Below are positions 28,337 to 36,587 of a stretch of 64,000 nucleotides of DNA, one piece after another. The position numbers and the translations under genes were made by a program. The DNA is from Methylosinus trichosporium OB3b. GTDB taxonomy: Bacteria > Pseudomonadota > Alphaproteobacteria > Rhizobiales > Beijerinckiaceae. The notes beneath the pieces were generated by a model. It searched no databases. It was given only the letters and a program-made list of their open reading frames with translations, and was not told where the DNA came from. The DNA is taken from NCBI RefSeq assembly GCF_002752655.1, contig NZ_CP023737.1, positions 4,302,001 through 4,366,000 of the forward strand, written 5' to 3'. How positions within the stretch are numbered: the stretch's first letter is position 1; the number at the start of each line of letters is the position of its first letter.

Positions 28337-28372
28337 TTCTCTTTCGCTCCGTCTCGATTATTCACAGGATCG

Positions 28373-28777
28373 ATGCAGACGGAAGACCCCGCCCGCCGCT
28401 CGGCGATCATGCGCGCGGTCAAATCGCGCGACACCTCGCCCGAGCGCGCGGTGCGAGCGCTGCTGCGCGGTTTCGCGCCGTATTATCGGCTGCACCGTAA
28501 AGACGTTCCCGGCAATCCGGATATCGCCTATGTCGGGCGAAAGCTCGCGATTTTCGTGCATGGCTGCTTCTGGCACGGCCATGATTGCGCGCGCGGCGCC
28601 CGCGCGCCCAAGGCGAACGCAGATTATTGGCGCGCCAAGATCGCCCGCAACCGCGCCCGCGACGCCGCCCATGCCGAAAGGCTCGCGGCGCTCGGCTGGC
28701 GCGCGCTGGTGGTGTGGGAATGCGAACTGAAGGACCGCGCGGCGCTGGAGAGGAAGCTGCGGGCGTTTGTGGCGTGA
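28373..28777 (+). CDS. vsr: Very-short-patch repair endonuclease Vsr
   Basis: 134 aa. Nicks 5' of the thymine in T:G mismatches formed by deamination of 5-methylcytosine. RSAIMRAVKSRDTSPERAVR, YRLHRKDVPGNPDIAYVGRK with the catalytic aspartate (D50), and IFVHGCFWHGHDC (60-72) with zinc-binding cysteines and histidine are all intact. The family normally sits beside a cytosine-5 methyltransferase, and none is present in this window. The ATG is preceded by CACAGGATCG. Confidence 0.93.
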   Translation: MQTEDPARRSAIMRAVKSRDTSPERAVRALLRGFAPYYRLHRKDVPGNPDIAYVGRKLAIFVHGCFWHGHDCARGARAPKANADYWRAKIARNRARDAAHAERLAALGWRALVVWECELKDRAALERKLRAFVA

Positions 28778-28828
28778 CTGAACGAGCGAGCGCAGCGCCG
28801 GTCTTCATGAGCTTTGAAGAGAACCGAC

Positions 28829-28880
28829 GACGCCCGCCGCCTCCTCTCGCCACGAGCGGGGAGAGGAGGCGGCGGGCGTC
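28829..28880. terminator. Long hairpin between vsr and efp
   Basis: GACGCCCGCCGCCTCCTCTC and its exact inverted copy GAGAGGAGGCGGCGGGCGTC flank GCCACGAGCGGG. It lies between convergent genes and shares the CCGCCTCCTCTC core with 26994-27040. Confidence 0.6.
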
Positions 28881-28889
28881 GCTGAAGCG

Positions 28890-29459
28890 TCAGTCCTTCG
28901 CGCGCTCGACGTAGCTGCCGTCTTCCGTCTGGATCACGATGCGCGTGCCGGCCTGAATGTGCGGGGGCACCATCACGCGGGCGCCATTGGAGGCGATCGC
29001 GGGCTTATAGGAGGAGGAGGCGGTCTGGCCCTTCATCGCCGGCTCGGTCTCGGTGATCTCGAGCGTCACGCGCGCCGGCAGCTGGATCGCCACCGCGACG
29101 CCGTTGAACAGCGACAGAATGCAGACCATGCCTTCCTGCAGCCATTGCGCCTGATCGCCGATCACGTCCTTGGGCACGATGACCTGATCATAGGTCGCGG
29201 TGTTCATGAAGGTGAAGCCGTCGTCGTCGCCGAACAAATAGCTGAAATCCTGGTCCTCGACGAAGGCGCGCTCGACCTGCTCGGTGGTCTTGTAGCGGTC
29301 GGCGACCTTCACCCCGTCGGCGAGACGGCGCATGTCGATCTGCGTCGTCGGCGTGCCCTTGCCGGGGAAGAAGCTCTCGGCCTTCAGCACCACATAGAGG
29401 TGGCCGTCCTCCTTCTCGATGATATTGCCCTTGCGGATCGAACTGGCGATGACTTTCAC
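28890..29459 (-). CDS. efp: Elongation factor P
   Basis: 189 aa. Relieves ribosome stalling at polyproline. The KOW-like domain I has PGKGTPTTQ with K34 at the tip, the residue lysylated by Epm[14 protein letters not shown] and the C-terminal OB segments ([40 protein letters not shown]) complete the family pattern. Divergent from the epmA gene, with 112 bases between starts. Confidence 0.97.
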   Translation of the reverse strand: MKVIASSIRKGNIIEKEDGHLYVVLKAESFFPGKGTPTTQIDMRRLADGVKVADRYKTTEQVERAFVEDQDFSYLFGDDDGFTFMNTATYDQVIVPKDVIGDQAQWLQEGMVCILSLFNGVAVAIQLPARVTLEITETEPAMKGQTASSSYKPAIASNGARVMVPPHIQAGTRIVIQTEDGSYVERAKD

Positions 29460-29571
29460 GATTTTCCATCCTCGATTGCTGGCCGCGCTCGGCGGGTCTA
29501 TGAACCTTATGGGGATCGAGCCGCGCGCGCCGCTCTCGAACCTCTCGCTCTCGAACCGGTATGGCCGAGGA

Positions 29572-30624
29572 ATGACGCGAGTGTCGCCCTGGTGGGCCCG
29601 CGATGTTTACGCCGATCGCAAGCCTTTTCTCAAGGCTCGCGCCAAAATTGCCGCCGCTCTCAGGCAGTTTTTCGCCCGCGAGGGTTTTTGCGAGGTCGAG
29701 ACGGCGGCGCTGCAGCTATCGCCGGGCAATGAGACCCATATCTCCGCCTTCGCCACCGATCTCATCGACTCCGCGGGCGCGGCGAGCCGGCTCTATCTGC
29801 ATACATCTCCCGAATTCTCCTGCAAGAAGCTGCTGGCGGCGGGGGAGGAGCGCATTTTCACCTTCTCCCGCGTGTTCCGCAATCGCGAGCGCTCGGCCCT
29901 GCACCATCCCGAATTCACCATGCTGGAATGGTATCGCGCCGGCGCGCCGCCGGAGCGGGTGATGGAGGATTGCGCCGGCCTCCTCGCCGCCGCCGCCGAG
30001 GCCGTGGGCGCCGAGCGCTTCGTCCATCGTGGCTCCAGCGTCGACGCGTTCGAGGAGCCGGAGGCGATCTCCTGCCGCGAGGCCTTCGATCGCTATGCGG
30101 GGATTGACCTTGCCGCGCTGATCGGCGACCGTGACGGCCTCGCCCGCGCCGCCGTCCGCGACGGGATACGCGTCACGCCGGACGATAGCTGGTCGGACCT
30201 CTTCAGCAAGATCCTGTCCGAGAAAGTGGAGCCGCAGCTCGGCCGCTCGCGCGCGACCCTGCTATGCGATTATCCGTTGAGCGAGGCGGCGCTGGCGCGG
30301 CCCAAGGCGCAGGACCCGCGTTTCGCCGAGCGATTCGAATTATTCGCCTGCGGGGTGGAGCTCGCCAATGGTTTCGGCGAGCTGACCGATCCGATCGAGC
30401 AGCGTCGGCGCTTCGAGGAGCAGATGGAGGAGCGCCAGCGCATCTATGGCGAGCGCTATCCGATCGACGCGGATTTTTTGGCGGCGCTGGCGCAAATGCC
30501 GCCGGCGAGCGGCGTCGCCCTCGGCTTCGACCGCCTGGTGATGCTGGCGACCGGGGCGGAGCGGATCGAGCAGGTGCTGTGGACGCCGGTGGCGGAGGCA
30601 GGGACGCAAGGCGTTTCAGGATAG
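29572..30624 (+). CDS. epmA: EF-P lysine ligase EpmA (PoxA/GenX)
   Basis: 350 aa. A class II lysyl-tRNA-synthetase-like core without the tRNA-binding domain. It attaches (beta-)lysine to EF-P K34. Motif 2 is [20 protein letters not shown] and motif 3 is [13 protein letters not shown] near the end. The phrases [15 protein letters not shown] and [13 protein letters not shown] line the active site. ATG at 29572 was chosen by the preceding CCGAGGA and by family length. Divergent from its substrate gene efp. EpmB is not in the window. Confidence 0.93.
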   Translation: MTRVSPWWARDVYADRKPFLKARAKIAAALRQFFAREGFCEVETAALQLSPGNETHISAFATDLIDSAGAASRLYLHTSPEFSCKKLLAAGEERIFTFSRVFRNRERSALHHPEFTMLEWYRAGAPPERVMEDCAGLLAAAAEAVGAERFVHRGSSVDAFEEPEAISCREAFDRYAGIDLAALIGDRDGLARAAVRDGIRVTPDDSWSDLFSKILSEKVEPQLGRSRATLLCDYPLSEAALARPKAQDPRFAERFELFACGVELANGFGELTDPIEQRRRFEEQMEERQRIYGERYPIDADFLAALAQMPPASGVALGFDRLVMLATGAERIEQVLWTPVAEAGTQGVSG

Positions 30625-30630
30625 GGCGTT

Positions 30631-30650
30631 TTCTCCCGCAGGCGGGAGAA
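30631..30650. repeat. TTCTCCCGC hairpin downstream of epmA
   Basis: TTCTCCCGC and GCGGGAGAA form a nine-base stem around two bases. It is the small hairpin found at the ends of the two-armed elements, here alone. Confidence 0.5.
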
Positions 30651-30769
30651 GCCGTCGCGCGTCGACAGTCGGCTGCTCATTCTGCCGACACGCGCCCGTG
30701 ACCTGTTCGTCATCGGAACGCGTTGCGAATCGGGTTCTTCTCGCAGGGGGCCAGCGAGAGGACGCTCAT

Positions 30770-31468
30770 ATGTTCCCTCATCCGGTGGAGGCCGTCGTCT
30801 TCGATATGGACGGCACGCTGCTCGACACCGAGCGGCTCTACGTCGACGCCTGGATCGATGCGGGCCGCGCTGTCGGCGTCGACATCGGCCGCGAGTTCTG
30901 TCTCGCCATGATCGGCCGGCCGATGCAGGATTGCGAGGCGCTGATGCTCGAGCGCTTCGGGCCGGACGTCCCGCTCGACGCCTTGGTCGACGCCTGCGGC
31001 GCCTTCGTCGGCGGCGCCTCGCGGGCCGGCGTTCCGCTGAAGCCCGGGGCGCGCGAGCTGGTCGAATATCTCACGGCGATGAATATTCCGCTCGCCGTCG
31101 CCACCTCCTCGCGCCGTCCGACCGCCGAGCATCATCTCGGCCGCTCCGGCCTGCTCGCCCATTTCTCCGCGCTGGTGACGCGTGACGATGTCGCGCGCGG
31201 CAAGCCGCACCCCGAATCCTATCTGCTGGCGGCGCGGGCGCTGGGCGCGCCGCCGCAGCGCTGTCTCGCCATAGAGGATTCGCCGACCGGCCTGCGCTCG
31301 GCCGTGGCCGCAGGCGCCATGACCATTCTCGCGCCCGATCTGATCGCGCCCTCGCCCGAGGAGCGGGGACTCTGCCTCGCGGTCGTGGACGGTCTGGGCG
31401 AAGCCTTGGCGCTGCTGCGGGCGCATGAGCGCGGCCGGCGGCTGGCCGTGGCGGCGGCGCCGGGCTGA
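30770..31468 (+). CDS. HAD-superfamily phosphatase, beta-phosphoglucomutase-like
   Basis: 232 aa. Motif I is VVFDMDGTLLDTERLY near residue 10 with both aspartates, motif II is VATSSRRPT near 110, and motif III plus IV is RGKPHPESYLLAA and CLAIEDSPTGLRSAV near 175. The helical cap follows motif I. Such enzymes dephosphorylate sugar phosphates or 2-phosphoglycolate. Substrate not clear. ATG at 30770 follows GAGAGGACGCTCAT. Confidence 0.9.
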   Translation: MFPHPVEAVVFDMDGTLLDTERLYVDAWIDAGRAVGVDIGREFCLAMIGRPMQDCEALMLERFGPDVPLDALVDACGAFVGGASRAGVPLKPGARELVEYLTAMNIPLAVATSSRRPTAEHHLGRSGLLAHFSALVTRDDVARGKPHPESYLLAARALGAPPQRCLAIEDSPTGLRSAVAAGAMTILAPDLIAPSPEERGLCLAVVDGLGEALALLRAHERGRRLAVAAAPG

Positions 31469-31594
31469 GGCGCTTCGGCCGCGCTTCCCGGGCGCAGCCG
31501 CCGGCGACGCGATGCGAAGGCGCGCGGACAATTGCAAAATAATACGAAACATCGCAATTTCAGGCGCCATGATGTTTCGGGGAGAATCCGGGAA

Positions 31595-32188
31595 TTGGTC
31601 GCGCGTCGTCTTTCGAGCCCGCTTCGGGTCGCTTCCGCCGCTTTCGCCGTCCTCTGCGCGCCGCAGGCGCTCGCGGCCGGCTGGCATTATTATGATCCCG
31701 AGTGTCCGATAGCGCTCGGCGGCTCCAAGACGATGAAATTCGTCGCCATGCAGCCGAAGAAGAATATCGATCGCGTCTGCGACGTTCTGCCCGACACGGG
31801 GGCGACCGTCATCGCGCTCGACGCTCCCGACGCCGAGCTGCGCGAGATGAATTGGGATATTCGCGTCATCCGCGACAGCGAGGCGGCCGGCGCCGGCGAG
31901 CCGTCCGAGGCCGACACGGTGCTGCGTCTGCCGTCGCAGAAATACCGGAACGGCATGGTCAATTTCGACGTGAATATCGCCGGCCCCGGCAAATATAGCC
32001 TCTATGCGCGGCTTTCCAGCGACGATGGCGCGAAGGAGTTCGTCGGGCGGCACCATTTCACGGTCGGCCTGCTCGATAATACCGAACTCTACGCTTATAT
32101 CTTCTTTGCCGGCCTCGTCGCCGCGGTCGGCGGTCGTTTCGCTTATCTGCGCCTGCGCAAGGAATCCGCGGCCACGACGAAATCCTGA
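31595..32188 (+). CDS. Membrane-anchored periplasmic protein, unknown
   Basis: About 197 aa from a TTG at 31595 that follows GGGGAGAATCCGGGAA. An earlier TTG at 31532 would add 21 residues. Signal-like segment PLRVASAAFAVLCAPQALAA, then a periplasmic beta-rich domain with GWHYYDPECPIALGGSK, a second cysteine in RVCDVLP and NFDVNIAGPGKYSLYARL. One C-terminal helix, AYIFFAGLVAAVGGRFAYL, ends before a basic tail. No family recognised. Two single cysteines might form a disulfide. Confidence 0.65.
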   Translation: MVARRLSSPLRVASAAFAVLCAPQALAAGWHYYDPECPIALGGSKTMKFVAMQPKKNIDRVCDVLPDTGATVIALDAPDAELREMNWDIRVIRDSEAAGAGEPSEADTVLRLPSQKYRNGMVNFDVNIAGPGKYSLYARLSSDDGAKEFVGRHHFTVGLLDNTELYAYIFFAGLVAAVGGRFAYLRLRKESAATTKS

Positions 32189-32226
32189 AGGCTCCGGCGC
32201 ATGTTCGGCCGATTTGACAGGGCTGA

Positions 32227-32298
32227 GAGAGCGAGCCAACAGGCTCGCGCGCTCCTGGCGCAGCCCACCTGGACCGCGAGACTGTTGGCTCGCTCTCG
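32227..32298. repeat. GAGAGCGAGCCAACAG inverted repeat
   Basis: GAGAGCGAGCCAACAG and CTGTTGGCTCGCTCTC are inverted copies about 40 bases apart, with GGACCGCGAG just before the right arm. It looks like the 'GGACCGCGAGCC' element in which CTTCAGG has changed to CAACAG in both arms, that is, with compensating change. Confidence 0.7.
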
Positions 32299-32328
32299 AG
32301 GCCCGTCGGTTTCGATGAAGCAATGACT

Positions 32329-32378
32329 AGAGCGCTTTCCGATCGAACGGAACCGTTCGATCGATCAGAATTTGCTCT
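32329..32378. repeat. 50-base 'AGAGCGCTTTCCGATCGAAC' element, copy 1
   Basis: Ends AGAGC and GCTCT are inverted, and the centre holds GATCGAACGGAACCGTTCGATC, a palindrome. A copy in the same orientation differing at only a few positions is at 41058-41107. From memory, elements of this spelling are common in Rhizobiales genomes. Confidence 0.8.
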
Positions 32379-32513
32379 CTAAATAATTCGACACCACCGC
32401 ATCGGAGCTGCGAAAACTCGCGAACTCCGACGCGGCGGCGTGGACTTCCCCCATTCGAAGCGTCGGGACGATCCGACGCGGGGCCGTCAAACGGCGCGGC
32501 CCCTCACTTCAAA

Positions 32514-33257
32514 TCAATACTTCGCGACGACCGGAGCCGGCGGCGGAGCGAACAGGTTGAAGTGATAGTTCACGCCCGCACGAACCGATTGGACGTGCAC
32601 GCGCTGCTCGAAGTTGTTGAATCCGCCCCAATCGGAAGAGCCGATGTCGGTATAGAGATACTCGACCTTAGCCGACCAGTTCGGCGCGAACAGCCACTCG
32701 AGGCCGCCGCCGGCGGTCCAGCCGGTGCCGGTCTGGCCGAGCGTGCCGAGGAGCGCATGCTTCAGACGAACGTCGCCATAGGCGAAGCCGCCCGTGCCGT
32801 AGATCAGCAGCTCGGGGCTGAACAGGGTGGTGCCGATGCGAGCGCGAACGGTGCCGAACCAGTCAACGGCGCGCGTGGTGCCGAGGAAGGACGGACCATT
32901 GTCGCCGATGTTGGCGGCCTGCATGTCGGCCTCGACGCCGACGACCCACGCCGGATGGAACTGATAGTTATAACCGACCTGGCCGCCGCCGACGACGCCG
33001 CCGTTCGAGCTGCCATTGTCGGCCACATTCGGCGCGCCCGCGACCCAGCCGGCGCCATTCCAGCCGGTGATGGAATTGCCGCGCGTGTAATTGTCGAGCC
33101 AGCCATAGCCCACATTGGCGCCGAGGTAGAAGCCCGTCCACATCGGCGGCGGCGGCGGCGGCGGCAACATCGGCGGAGCCTTGCGGCTGGGAAGGTCGGC
33201 GGCGAGCGCGGCATGGGCCGTGGTCGCAAGCAAAGCGCCGAGCAAGAACCTCTTCAT
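32514..33257 (-). CDS. Outer-membrane beta-barrel protein, Omp25/RopB-like
   Basis: 247 aa. Signal peptide MKRFLLGALLATTAHAALA, mature ADLPSRKAPP with a polyproline run, then the barrel starting MWTGFYLGANVGYGW. Alternating strands with GYNYQFHPAWVVGVEADMQ, GTVRARIGTTLF, AKVEYLYTDIG and the terminal VNYHFNLF are typical of alphaproteobacterial OmpA-like small barrels (eight strands). The last residues (APVVAKY) follow the final strand. Structural porin-like protein, exact role unknown. Confidence 0.9.
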   Translation of the reverse strand: MKRFLLGALLATTAHAALAADLPSRKAPPMLPPPPPPPMWTGFYLGANVGYGWLDNYTRGNSITGWNGAGWVAGAPNVADNGSSNGGVVGGGQVGYNYQFHPAWVVGVEADMQAANIGDNGPSFLGTTRAVDWFGTVRARIGTTLFSPELLIYGTGGFAYGDVRLKHALLGTLGQTGTGWTAGGGLEWLFAPNWSAKVEYLYTDIGSSDWGGFNNFEQRVHVQSVRAGVNYHFNLFAPPPAPVVAKY

Positions 33258-33402
33258 TTTTTCAACCTCACGATTCGACTGCCCCGTTCGCGCTTATAGC
33301 AGGCCTTACGAAATTAGACCTAGGCAATGTCGCGGAGCCGACGCAATTTCCGGCGACCGCGACTTTTTCGCCACAGTCGGGGACAGTCGATCGAGGTCGG
33401 GA

Positions 33403-34245
33403 TCAAGCCTCCGGCACGGAAAAGTCGAGCGCGATCCCGCCGGCCAGCGGCACGGCGCCGCCGGACTTGGCGTCGGCGAGCCGGTCGAGCCGAATCAGCG
33501 CCAGGCCTTCGCCGCCGACGGCCGAGCCGGTCACGCCGATCTCGACCTCGCCCGCCTTCACCGGCGTGCCCGGAGCGGGAGCGGGGCCCTGCGCATGGAA
33601 AGTGGTGACGCGCTTGCGCACCGGGCCGCGGTGTTTCATGCGCGAGACCACCTCCTGACCGAGGAAGCAGCCCTTCTTGAAGTCGACGCCGGCCAGACGG
33701 TCCATATTGGCTTCATGCGGGAAGGCGTCGCCATAATCGAAATCGATCCCGCCGTCGGGCGCGGCGGCGGCGATTCGCTTCGCGTCATAGAGCGCGCGCG
33801 GCGCGGTGGCGACGGTGACGGCCAGCGCCTTGGCGACGAGGCCGCGCCAGCCGAGCGTCGGCGCGCGCGGGTCGGCGGCGAGGGCGATGGCGTCGATCTC
33901 GGGCTTTTCCGCCGCCTCGGGAAAAGCAACGCTGGCGAATTCACCGCTGCGGTCGGTCAAGGTCACGGCGGCGCGCAGCTTGTAGAATTTCAGCCGGTCG
34001 AGCAGCGTCTCCTTCAGCGCCGCCGGGCAGTCGAGCAGGAACACGAGCCCGTCCTCGGCCGCTTTGGCGAAGATCATGAAATCGGTGATGATCTTGCCCT
34101 GGGGCGTCAGCAGCGCGGCGAAGCGCGCCTCGCCCGCCGCGAGCGAGTTCACGTCATTGGTGAGGATGCCGTGCAGGAATTTCGCCGCGTCGGGTCCGGC
34201 GACCTCGACGACGCCGCGATCCGAGAGAAGAGTGGCGCTGGCCAT
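33403..34245 (-). CDS. ygfZ: Folate-binding YgfZ/IBA57-family protein
   Basis: 280 aa. Helps maturation or repair of [4Fe-4S] enzymes through a tetrahydrofolate-bound aminomethyltransferase-like fold. LLSDRGVVEVAGPDAAKFLH and LTNDV at the start, LTPQGKIITDFMIF, and the signature GCFLGQEVVSRMKHRG near residue 192 are present. Divergent from the dihydroorotase-like gene, an arrangement seen in other alphaproteobacteria. Confidence 0.92.
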   Translation of the reverse strand: MASATLLSDRGVVEVAGPDAAKFLHGILTNDVNSLAAGEARFAALLTPQGKIITDFMIFAKAAEDGLVFLLDCPAALKETLLDRLKFYKLRAAVTLTDRSGEFASVAFPEAAEKPEIDAIALAADPRAPTLGWRGLVAKALAVTVATAPRALYDAKRIAAAAPDGGIDFDYGDAFPHEANMDRLAGVDFKKGCFLGQEVVSRMKHRGPVRKRVTTFHAQGPAPAPGTPVKAGEVEIGVTGSAVGGEGLALIRLDRLADAKSGGAVPLAGGIALDFSVPEA

Positions 34246-34421
34246 TGTCCGATGTGCTCCAAATGTCGGCGAATCGACAGGGCCGCTCGTCGCGGCTCCA
34301 GGCGCATGGCGGGTTCCGGCCGGCGTCGGAGTGCGCTAGATCGTGTCTCGAGGCGAGCGCAGCCTTCATTCGCGTCGAAGATAAGTTCGCTGCCCAGAGT
34401 CCTGCAAGCGAGGCGCCAGCT

Positions 34422-35756
34422 ATGCGCGAAACCTATGATATCATTCTGAGCGGCGGAATGCTCGTCAATCATGACGGCGTCGGCCCCCGCGACGTCGCCA
34501 TCGCCAGCGGCCGCATCGCCGAGATCGGCGATCTCTCGCGGGCCTCGGCCGGGGAGCGCGTCGATTGCGCGGGACTTCATATATTGCCGGGAGTCATCGA
34601 CAGCCAGGTGCATTTCCGTGAGCCCGGCGCGACGCATAAGGAAGATTTGGAGACCGGCGCGCGCGGCGCCGTTCTCGGCGGGGTCGTCGCCGTCTTCGAA
34701 ATGCCCAACACTCGGCCCTTGACCACCGGCGCCGCCGAGCTCGCGGACAAGGTGGCGCGGGCCAAGGGCAGGGCGCATTGCGATTTCGCCTTCTGGGTCG
34801 GCGGCACGCATGACAATATCCGGGACATCCCGGAGCTCGAGCGTCTGCCCGGCGCCGCCGGGATCAAAGTGTTCATGGGCTCCTCGACCGGCTCGCTGCT
34901 GGTCGCCGACGACGCCGGAATCGCCGCTATTCTCTCGCAGACGCGCCGGCGCGCCGCCTTCCACAGCGAGGACGAATATCGCCTCGAGGAGCGCAAGCCT
35001 CTGCGCGTTCCTGGCGATCCGACCTCACATCCCCTCTGGCGCGACGAGATCGTGGCGCTGCGCTCGACCGAGCGGCTGCTGCGCATCGCGAGAGAGAAAG
35101 GCGCGCTCGTTCATGTGCTGCATATCTCCACCGCCGAGGAGATCGAATTTCTCGCCGCACACAAGGATATCGCCAGCGTCGAGGTGACGCCGCACCATCT
35201 GACGCTCGATGCGGAGGCCTATGTGCGGCTCGGCACGCTGGCGCAGATGAATCCGCCGGTGCGCGACGCGCGGCATCGCGACGGGCTGTGGCGGGGCGTC
35301 GCGCAGGGGATCGTCGATGTGCTCGGCTCCGACCATGCGCCGCATACGCTCGAGGAAAAAGCCAAGCCCTATCCGGAGAGCCCCTCCGGCATGACCGGCG
35401 TGCAGACGCTCGTGCCCTTGATGCTCGATCATGTGAACGCCGGGCGGCTGACGCTCCAGCGTCTCGTCGATCTGACCAGCGCCGGCCCGGCGCGCCTCTT
35501 CGGCCTCGCCGGCAAGGGACGCGTCGCCGCCGGCTATGACGCCGATCTCACCGTCGTCGATCTGAAGCGCCGCGAGACTATCCGCAACGACTGGATCGCC
35601 TCGCGCTGCGGCTGGACGCCCTATGACGGGGTGGAGGTGACCGGCTGGCCGATCGGGACCTTTGTCCGCGGCGTGAAGGTGATGTGGGATGGCGAGCTGC
35701 TCGCGCCGGGGACGGGCGAGCCGATACGCTTTCAGCAGGCGCTGAGGCAGAGTTGA
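34422..35756 (+). CDS. Dihydroorotase-like amidohydrolase with QVH in place of HxH
   Basis: 444 aa. Amidohydrolase fold: GGMLVNHDGVGPRDVAI, metal loop GVIDSQVHFREPGATHKEDL, bridging lysine in GIKVFMGSSTGSL (about 147-159), histidines in VHVLHIST and EVTPHHLTLD, and the aspartate in LGSDHAPHTLEEK. Position 62 is glutamine where most dihydroorotases have histidine (HxH). From memory this QVH form is common in one alphaproteobacterial branch annotated as dihydroorotase. It likely cyclises carbamoyl-aspartate or acts as another ring hydrolase. ATG at 34422 starts the domain. Confidence 0.85.
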   Translation: MRETYDIILSGGMLVNHDGVGPRDVAIASGRIAEIGDLSRASAGERVDCAGLHILPGVIDSQVHFREPGATHKEDLETGARGAVLGGVVAVFEMPNTRPLTTGAAELADKVARAKGRAHCDFAFWVGGTHDNIRDIPELERLPGAAGIKVFMGSSTGSLLVADDAGIAAILSQTRRRAAFHSEDEYRLEERKPLRVPGDPTSHPLWRDEIVALRSTERLLRIAREKGALVHVLHISTAEEIEFLAAHKDIASVEVTPHHLTLDAEAYVRLGTLAQMNPPVRDARHRDGLWRGVAQGIVDVLGSDHAPHTLEEKAKPYPESPSGMTGVQTLVPLMLDHVNAGRLTLQRLVDLTSAGPARLFGLAGKGRVAAGYDADLTVVDLKRRETIRNDWIASRCGWTPYDGVEVTGWPIGTFVRGVKVMWDGELLAPGTGEPIRFQQALRQS

Positions 35757-35795
35757 GCTATCGACGCACGTCTGGATGAAGGCGACGCTGGTCTT

Positions 35796-36587
35796 TCACC
35801 CCGCGCCGCCGCCCTTGGCGCGTCCGCGCGTCAGCAGCGCGGATGCCGTCAGAATCAACGCGACGAAACCGAGCAGCAGGGTCGAGATCGCATTGACTTC
35901 CGGCGAGACGCCGAGCCGCACCTGCGAATAGATGCGCATCGGCAGCGTCGTCGCGCCCGGGCCGGTGGTGAAGCTGGCGATGACGAAATCATCGAGCGAC
36001 AGAGTGAAGGCGAGCAGATAGGCGCTGACGACGCTCGGCGCGATCAGCGGCAGAGTGACGAGCAGAAAGGCGCGGAAGGGCGTGGCGCCGAGATCGGCCG
36101 CGGCCTCCTCGAGCGTCGGGTCGCAGTCCTTCAGCGCGGCGTGAATCATGACAGTGGCGAAGCACATGGTGAAGGCGGCGTGCGCCAGCACCAGAGTGAC
36201 GAAGCCGCGCTCGACGTCGAGCGCGACGAAGACCAGCAGCAGACCGAGGCCGAAAACCACTTCCGGCAGCACGAGCGGCGCATAGAGCGCGCCGGCGAAC
36301 AGCGAGCGGCCCCGAAAGGCGCGAAACCGCGCCAGCGCCACCGCCGCCAGCACGCCGTTGACGGTCGCGATCAGCGCCGACAGCGCAGCGGCGGACAGGC
36401 TGACTCCGGCGGCCTGCAGCATGCGCTCGTCATGGGCGAGCGCCGCGTACCATTTGGTCGAGAAGCCGCCCCAGACGGTGACGAGCCGCGAGGCGTTGAA
36501 GCTCATCGCGGTGAGGATCGCGATCGGTCCATAGAGAAAGGCGAAGCCGAGAACGAGCGTCGCATTGCGGAGAAGGCGCGCGCTCAT
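35796..36587 (-). CDS. potI: Spermidine/putrescine-type ABC transporter permease PotI
   Basis: 263 aa with six predicted helices. Starts MSARLLRNATLVLGFAFLYGPI. The permease coupling loop is EEAAADLGATPFRAFLLVTLPLIAPS, and SLDDFVIASFTTGPG is typical of PotI. The ATG at 36587 overlaps the end of potH by four bases, so the two are co-translated. Last gene of the potG-potH-potI group. The substrate-binding protein PotF is not in the window. Confidence 0.9.
   Translation of the reverse strand: MSARLLRNATLVLGFAFLYGPIAILTAMSFNASRLVTVWGGFSTKWYAALAHDERMLQAAGVSLSAAALSALIATVNGVLAAVALARFRAFRGRSLFAGALYAPLVLPEVVFGLGLLLVFVALDVERGFVTLVLAHAAFTMCFATVMIHAALKDCDPTLEEAAADLGATPFRAFLLVTLPLIAPSVVSAYLLAFTLSLDDFVIASFTTGPGATTLPMRIYSQVRLGVSPEVNAISTLLLGFVALILTASALLTRGRAKGGGAG

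Larger units (their letters stand above)
32189..32513. other. Repeat-bearing spacer before the outer-membrane protein gene
   Basis: No gene seen. It holds a diverged inverted repeat (32227-32298), a copy of the 50-base element (32329-32378), then 135 bases with a GGGGCCG/CGGCCCC stem near 32478-32508 that may be the terminator of the minus-strand outer-membrane gene. Confidence 0.55.

Noticed and set aside
27122..28372. Long upstream extension of the vsr frame
   Set aside because: It is antisense to the LRR kinase. The Vsr family starts at the ATG at 28373.
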